From a virus, in the IMG/VR virus record IMGVR_UViG_3300022752_000184, positions 1-37,889 of that record: a stretch of 37,889 bases of DNA; one strand, written 5' to 3'. The translations under genes and the position numbers were made by a program. A model generated the notes under the pieces. The model saw only the letters and a program-made list of their open reading frames with translations, ran no database searches and was not told the origin of the DNA. Positions 34,526-37,889 of the stretch are shown piece by piece. The first letter of the stretch is position 1. Each line of letters opens with the position of its first letter.

Positions 34526-35457
34526 AAATTTTTTGTATCATATGCAAGCTGAAGATCAAAATCTTTATAAGAACAATCGCTAGCAAAAATGCTTTCAATA
34601 ACCCTTGTCATTTCTGATCTGCCATCTACAAACAAGAATTGTAAATTGTCATATTGTTGTAATAAATCTCTAACATTATGAAATATATACTCTGGAGTAG
34701 CTTTTATTTTTTTGCTTATATGCGGAAGATATTGGAAACTTAATGCATTTGATAATTTTTCTTCTATCATGACAATGATATATGAATTATTATTTTTAGC
34801 CTTTTCTATTTCATTTTTAAAACGATCAAAATTATTAACACTTAACGTGCTAATAAAATCACTTAAACTTTTTCTTTCTATATAGCAGTTACAGTTATTA
34901 TTTGAGCAGGAATAGTCTCCAAAAGATAATGTTTTAATTTCAAAAGGGGTATTAAATTTTAACCAACTCTGTTCTCTTGTGTCTACATATATTGTATCTT
35001 TTTGTGATAATTTATTTTTAAAACTGTTTTTTATCTCTTCGTTAATCTTAAATTTATTTTTTAAATCAATGGAAGAGCATAAGCTGTAATAGTTGCCAAA
35101 GATTTTATTATAAAAAATAATTGATGGTGACATGATGGTTCTAAGTTCTATTTGGGTAGGAGAATATTTTAAATTTTTAAGTTCTTTCCTTTTAATTAAT
35201 AAATTTTTACAATATTCTTTAGCTATATCAATCGGTTGCTGCTTAAGCCATTTCTTCATATTATTTTTATCATTAAAATCGCTATTTAAATACTGTTCTT
35301 TTGTTTTAAAATTAATTAATTCATTTGTTAATAGATCTCTACGCTCAAAATATTTTTGGTAATATTTTACTTTATTTAATCCGTATCCTTTTAATGCGAA
35401 ATGAAGACTTTTTTCGTCTTTAAATTCTTTACCGTCTATTTTACATATAACACTCAT
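34522..35457 (-). CDS. ERCC4/XPF-type nuclease
   Basis: A 311-residue protein with an ERCC4 nuclease domain in the C-terminal half. 'YVDTREQ' (Asp159, Glu162) and the GDXnERKX3D signature, with Gly180-Asp181, Glu194-Arg-Lys196 and Asp200, match the XPF/MUS81 active site. A cysteine-rich loop (Cys184, 189, 191) sits between the two halves of that signature and is unusual. The N-terminal half is basic and helical and may bind DNA. It is coupled at both ends by ATGA overlaps, to the gene upstream and to the terminase downstream, suggesting a role in resolving branched or concatemeric DNA during packaging. That role is inferred. Confidence 0.85.
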   Translation of the reverse strand: MSVICKIDGKEFKDEKSLHFALKGYGLNKVKYYQKYFERRDLLTNELINFKTKEQYLNSDFNDKNNMKKWLKQQPIDIAKEYCKNLLIKRKELKNLKYSPTQIELRTIMSPSIIFYNKIFGNYYSLCSSIDLKNKFKINEEIKNSFKNKLSQKDTIYVDTREQSWLKFNTPFEIKTLSFGDYSCSNNNCNCYIERKSLSDFISTLSVNNFDRFKNEIEKAKNNNSYIIVMIEEKLSNALSFQYLPHISKKIKATPEYIFHNVRDLLQQYDNLQFLFVDGRSEMTRVIESIFASDCSYKDFDLQLAYDTKNL

Positions 35458-36548
35458 CCATTTAAAATCTCATCTGTAGATATGCCTAAAATCTTGCATT
35501 TTACTTCATCCATTGTGGATAAACGATCTATTTCTTTTTCTATACTTTTCTTTCTTATGTCTGCCATTTTTAAAAGTTTAGCTCTGCTCTCTTCTTCTTT
35601 CCACATTTGTACAAGATTTATTATAGAAGCAGTTTCTTTGATTTGTTTGCTTAATTTATCGCTGCGTTTTACTTTTAAATCGTTATTTAATTTTTGTTGG
35701 CGATTTACGCAATCATTATACTCTTTTCTTGCTGTGCTACTTGCTTCTACTAAGGCCATAGGTATTTTACCGTCTTCTTGCATAGACAATTCTATTTGAT
35801 TTTGAAGTGCATTAATTGTTTGTTGTATACTAGAAGAGATAACGACTTCTGTACATAAAACTATATATTGGTCAACTTCTTCTTGAGATAAATCGCTTTT
35901 ATCGTAAGTATATCTTACGAAACTGCTTTCAAATAGTTCTCTATCACTTTCATTATCATATATATTAATTTGATGAATAAAGCGATGAGTATTCATATAT
36001 CCGATTATTGAATTTATTTCTTTTTTATGCTTGTGCGTTAATTTATTTTTATCTATACCATCTAAAACATATTTATTTATTTTGACAATCATTCTTTCTT
36101 CGCTTTTTGGTGGACGATATCCTTCTGTAGAAGCATCTTCATTTGCGTCATTATTAAATTTTACATTATTTGGTACATTCTTTAAGTATTCCAAAGTGCT
36201 TCTTGTCTCCTGGCAAAGATTTGTTAAGGATTGATTTTTGAATAGAACTCTAGCCATTTCTAAACCTGTCATCATATGGCAATTATTACTAATATATTCT
36301 TTCTGATCATCTGTTAATTCTAAAAGTCCCTTGGCTTGATATTCGTAGCTTTTTTTAGGTTTAATTTGTCTGGAAGCGAGAAAATTTTTAACAGCTTTGC
36401 CTTCTTTGCTTCTTCCATCTAGATCTTCTCTATCAAAAGCTACTTTTACAAGATCATTTAAAGAAGGTGGATTATCCGCACGATTGTTCCACTCATTAAG
36501 AAGTTTTAATTTTTGGTCCTCTGTTAGCTCTGGGATATTTTCGCTCAT
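35454..36548 (-). CDS. Putative small terminase or packaging protein
   Basis: A 364-residue, helical and charged protein. Two segments in the N-terminal third (about 8-65 and 77-120, each beginning 'LTxDQK') look like a duplicated helix-turn-helix-type unit, and the C-terminal third is a long coiled coil (about 240-350). DNA-binding N-terminal helices plus an oligomerising coiled coil just upstream of a large terminase fit a small terminase subunit, though it is longer than most. No family signature was recognised. It overlaps the next gene by ATGA. Confidence 0.75.
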   Translation of the reverse strand: MSENIPELTEDQKLKLLNEWNNRADNPPSLNDLVKVAFDREDLDGRSKEGKAVKNFLASRQIKPKKSYEYQAKGLLELTDDQKEYISNNCHMMTGLEMARVLFKNQSLTNLCQETRSTLEYLKNVPNNVKFNNDANEDASTEGYRPPKSEERMIVKINKYVLDGIDKNKLTHKHKKEINSIIGYMNTHRFIHQINIYDNESDRELFESSFVRYTYDKSDLSQEEVDQYIVLCTEVVISSSIQQTINALQNQIELSMQEDGKIPMALVEASSTARKEYNDCVNRQQKLNNDLKVKRSDKLSKQIKETASIINLVQMWKEEESRAKLLKMADIRKKSIEKEIDRLSTMDEVKCKILGISTDEILNG

Positions 36549-36549
36549 A

Positions 36550-37230
36550 TTAATTTATATCTATGTCACCGTTATAAAGATATTTTTTGACTTTTAATAT
36601 TATTATTTTTTTAATATTTTTAATTTGTTTGTATCCTGCCATTCTATTTTTTTCACTAGTTCTATATCCCATTAACTTAGCTGTTTCCTCTTCGTCTTTA
36701 TTATTTATATATAAATATTTATATACTTTCCATTCTATAGGTTTTAAAACTTTTTCCATTTTAAAATGGATATTTGTCGCTGCTTTTTCTATATCGAAAT
36801 GATCTGTGGGCATATCGTTTACTTCTTGGGTATGATTTTCTGTGCTTAATGTTAATTTTGTATCAAATGCGTTTTTTTTGCTTTTAACCCATTTTTGATA
36901 TAATGGACAAGCCGTACATTGAGTGCCATAAATCCTACAACCATTTTCTCCATCTGCTGCGGCACATTTTAAACATGGTCTTGTAAAATTACTATAATTA
37001 TTTCTTATTAAATTTTTTATTTGATTGCTAATAATTCTATTAATCCAAGGGGCCAAAGGCTTTTCTTTATCATAAAGATGCCATTTTTTATAAATATGAA
37101 TTCTTAATATTTGCGATATATCACTAAAATCCATCCAATTGATTGCAGTTAAATTCCATTTATTTTTTCTTTTAAGAATTTCAAGATTTATTGATTCAAT
37201 TGACTCTTCAAAAGTAGGCTTTTTAGCCAT
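36550..37230 (-). CDS. Sigma-factor-like protein with a zinc-binding insert
   Basis: A 226-residue protein. Residues about 25-80 ('DFSDISQILRIHIYKKWHLY', 'APWINRIISNQIKNLIR') resemble sigma70 region 2 (core binding and -10 recognition). Residues 86-108 carry five cysteines (C86, C89, C98, C105, C108), likely a zinc-binding insert. The C-terminal part ('EEETAKLMGY', then 'YKQIKNIKKIIILKV') resembles a region 4 helix-turn-helix. I infer a phage-encoded sigma factor for late transcription, comparable in role to T4 gp55; the insert is unusual. It overlaps the upstream zinc-ribbon gene by 8 bases. Confidence 0.78.
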   Translation of the reverse strand: MAKKPTFEESIESINLEILKRKNKWNLTAINWMDFSDISQILRIHIYKKWHLYDKEKPLAPWINRIISNQIKNLIRNNYSNFTRPCLKCAAADGENGCRIYGTQCTACPLYQKWVKSKKNAFDTKLTLSTENHTQEVNDMPTDHFDIEKAATNIHFKMEKVLKPIEWKVYKYLYINNKDEEETAKLMGYRTSEKNRMAGYKQIKNIKKIIILKVKKYLYNGDIDIN

Positions 37231-37678
37231 CTTTTTGGCCTCTATTTTTTGGTCTTAAAGAGCCAGCTTCTCTAGAAAAGTCCTCTAGAAACTTTTTTCT
37301 ATCCGCTTTTGTTGTTTTTTTACTTTGTATTTTTTCTCTTTTAAAAGGACTTTTGGCGCTACCTAAAATATCTCTAATTTTTGTTGTACTTTTTTCTACT
37401 TGTTGTATTTCGATATCTAATCCATTTACTTCTGGCACATAATTAACTTCATCTTGATCATAATTATCATCTTCACTATAATCTTCTTCATCCACCATTG
37501 GTTGCTTTTTAGAAACAATCTTTATAGGCTTTTTAGGCGCAGCTATTGTCCTTTTTTGCATTAATGTTTTATTTACAACAATTTTATCGAAAGCCACTCC
37601 ACACCCACTACAAAATTTAGGTTTAGAAGACGAATAAGTTGTTGGACTACCACATTCTGTACAATATGTCTTTAGCAT
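37223..37678 (-). CDS. Zinc-ribbon protein, possible transcription co-factor
   Basis: A 151-residue protein. The N-terminus holds a zinc ribbon (CTECG at C6/C9 and CSGCG at C23/C26). Residues about 60-90 are strongly acidic, and the C-terminus is basic and Lys-rich. It overlaps the sigma-like gene by 8 bases and is the first gene after a near-consensus promoter, so it may regulate or assist phage-directed transcription. The predicted transcription start (about 37679-37680) is at or next to ATG 37678, so the mRNA could be leaderless. Function inferred. Confidence 0.8.
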   Translation of the reverse strand: MLKTYCTECGSPTTYSSSKPKFCSGCGVAFDKIVVNKTLMQKRTIAAPKKPIKIVSKKQPMVDEEDYSEDDNYDQDEVNYVPEVNGLDIEIQQVEKSTTKIRDILGSAKSPFKREKIQSKKTTKADRKKFLEDFSREAGSLRPKNRGQKDG

Positions 37679-37685
37679 TAAACTA

Positions 37686-37714
37686 ATTATACTTTAAAAT
37701 AATTAAAATTTCAA
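37686..37714 (-). promoter_or_regulatory. Strong sigma70-type promoter for the transcription and packaging genes
   Basis: Minus strand: TTGAAA (37709-37714), exactly 17 bases, TATAAT (37686-37691). This is five of six at -35 and perfect at -10. The gap from the -10 box to ATG 37678 is seven bases, so the message would begin about at the start codon. It sits in the 46-base gap after the PhoH-like gene. Confidence 0.82.
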
Positions 37715-37724
37715 ATATTAATTT

Positions 37725-37889
37725 TTAGTGTATCTCTTCAAACTTCTCAATAATATAAGCTAATATATCATTTCTCATAATATCTTCTCTGCCAAATTTA
37801 AAAGTATGAATACCTTTATCAGCACTCTTTTTATCATCGAAAAGATTATATATTCTTTCAAATCCACTATTTTTGATATCAGCTTGTCT
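37725..37889 (-). CDS. C-terminus of a PhoH-like protein (5' end beyond window)
   Basis: Only the last 54 codons are visible, with no start. The sequence runs '...SGFERIYNLFDDKKSADKG', then 'HTFKFGREDIMRNDILAYII' and ends 'EEIH'. This resembles the C-terminal end of phage PhoH-family ATPases (a strand, then 'DI.R..I...I.EK' helix). The ATP-binding core is outside the window, so the family call is tentative. PhoH genes are frequent in phage genomes; their role is not settled. Confidence 0.5.
   Translation of the reverse strand, partial: RQADIKNSGFERIYNLFDDKKSADKGIHTFKFGREDIMRNDILAYIIEKFEEIH

Overview
The window is part of a tailed double-stranded DNA phage (Caudoviricetes) genome. It is AT-rich (about 30% GC by eye) and tightly packed: every gene I can support is on the minus strand, so transcription runs from the right edge to the left. 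Three features point to a diderm (Gram-negative) host: three lipoproteins with clear lipoboxes, a probable overlapping two-component spanin pair, and a holin plus endolysin. Many genes have AAGGAG-type Shine-Dalgarno sites, and two near-consensus sigma70 promoters are visible, so the host uses ordinary sigma70 transcription and SD-led translation. The host taxon cannot be named from the sequence. No contractile sheath gene precedes the tail tube and the tape measure is very long (at least 1,997 residues), so a siphovirus with a long tail of roughly 300 nm is the best guess.

Layout in order of transcription. (1) 37.9-34.5 kb: the C-terminus of a PhoH-like protein, a strong promoter, a zinc-ribbon protein, a sigma-factor-like protein with a cysteine-rich insert, a probable small terminase or packaging protein, and an ERCC4/XPF-type nuclease. 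(2) 34.5-30.8 kb: large terminase and portal. (3) 30.8-21.0 kb: an accessory virion and lysis block holding a short fibre protein, a 1,213-residue beta-propeller-like protein, a holin, a lipoprotein, a spanin-like pair, a LamG-like lectin protein, a pesticin-type muramidase, a tiny lipoprotein, a second lectin-like protein and a basic unknown protein. (4) 21.0-17.6 kb: the capsid block, with a protease-scaffold fusion that has a likely nested scaffold start, a probable decoration protein, and the HK97-fold major capsid protein closed by a strong terminator. (5) 17.6-11.5 kb: a fresh promoter, a small unknown, an Ig-like fibre-attachment protein, a 1,304-residue repeat fibre and an unknown virion protein. 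(6) 11.5-8.4 kb: connector, neck and tail-completion genes and the tail tube, closed by a second terminator. (7) 8.3 kb to the left edge: two small helical proteins, two putative tail-assembly chaperones and the tape measure, which runs off the window.

The points most worth a second look are: a PD-(D/E)XK-nuclease-like signature inside the tape measure, lying among four G-F/Y-I-P-N-F/Y motifs; a recurrent AGTGTAAT motif in short intergenic gaps, possibly the promoter of the phage's own sigma-like factor; an internal scaffold start; a lysis cassette interleaved with receptor-binding genes between portal and protease; and an ERCC4-type nuclease translationally coupled to the terminase. No gene-free stretch exceeds about 150 bases.
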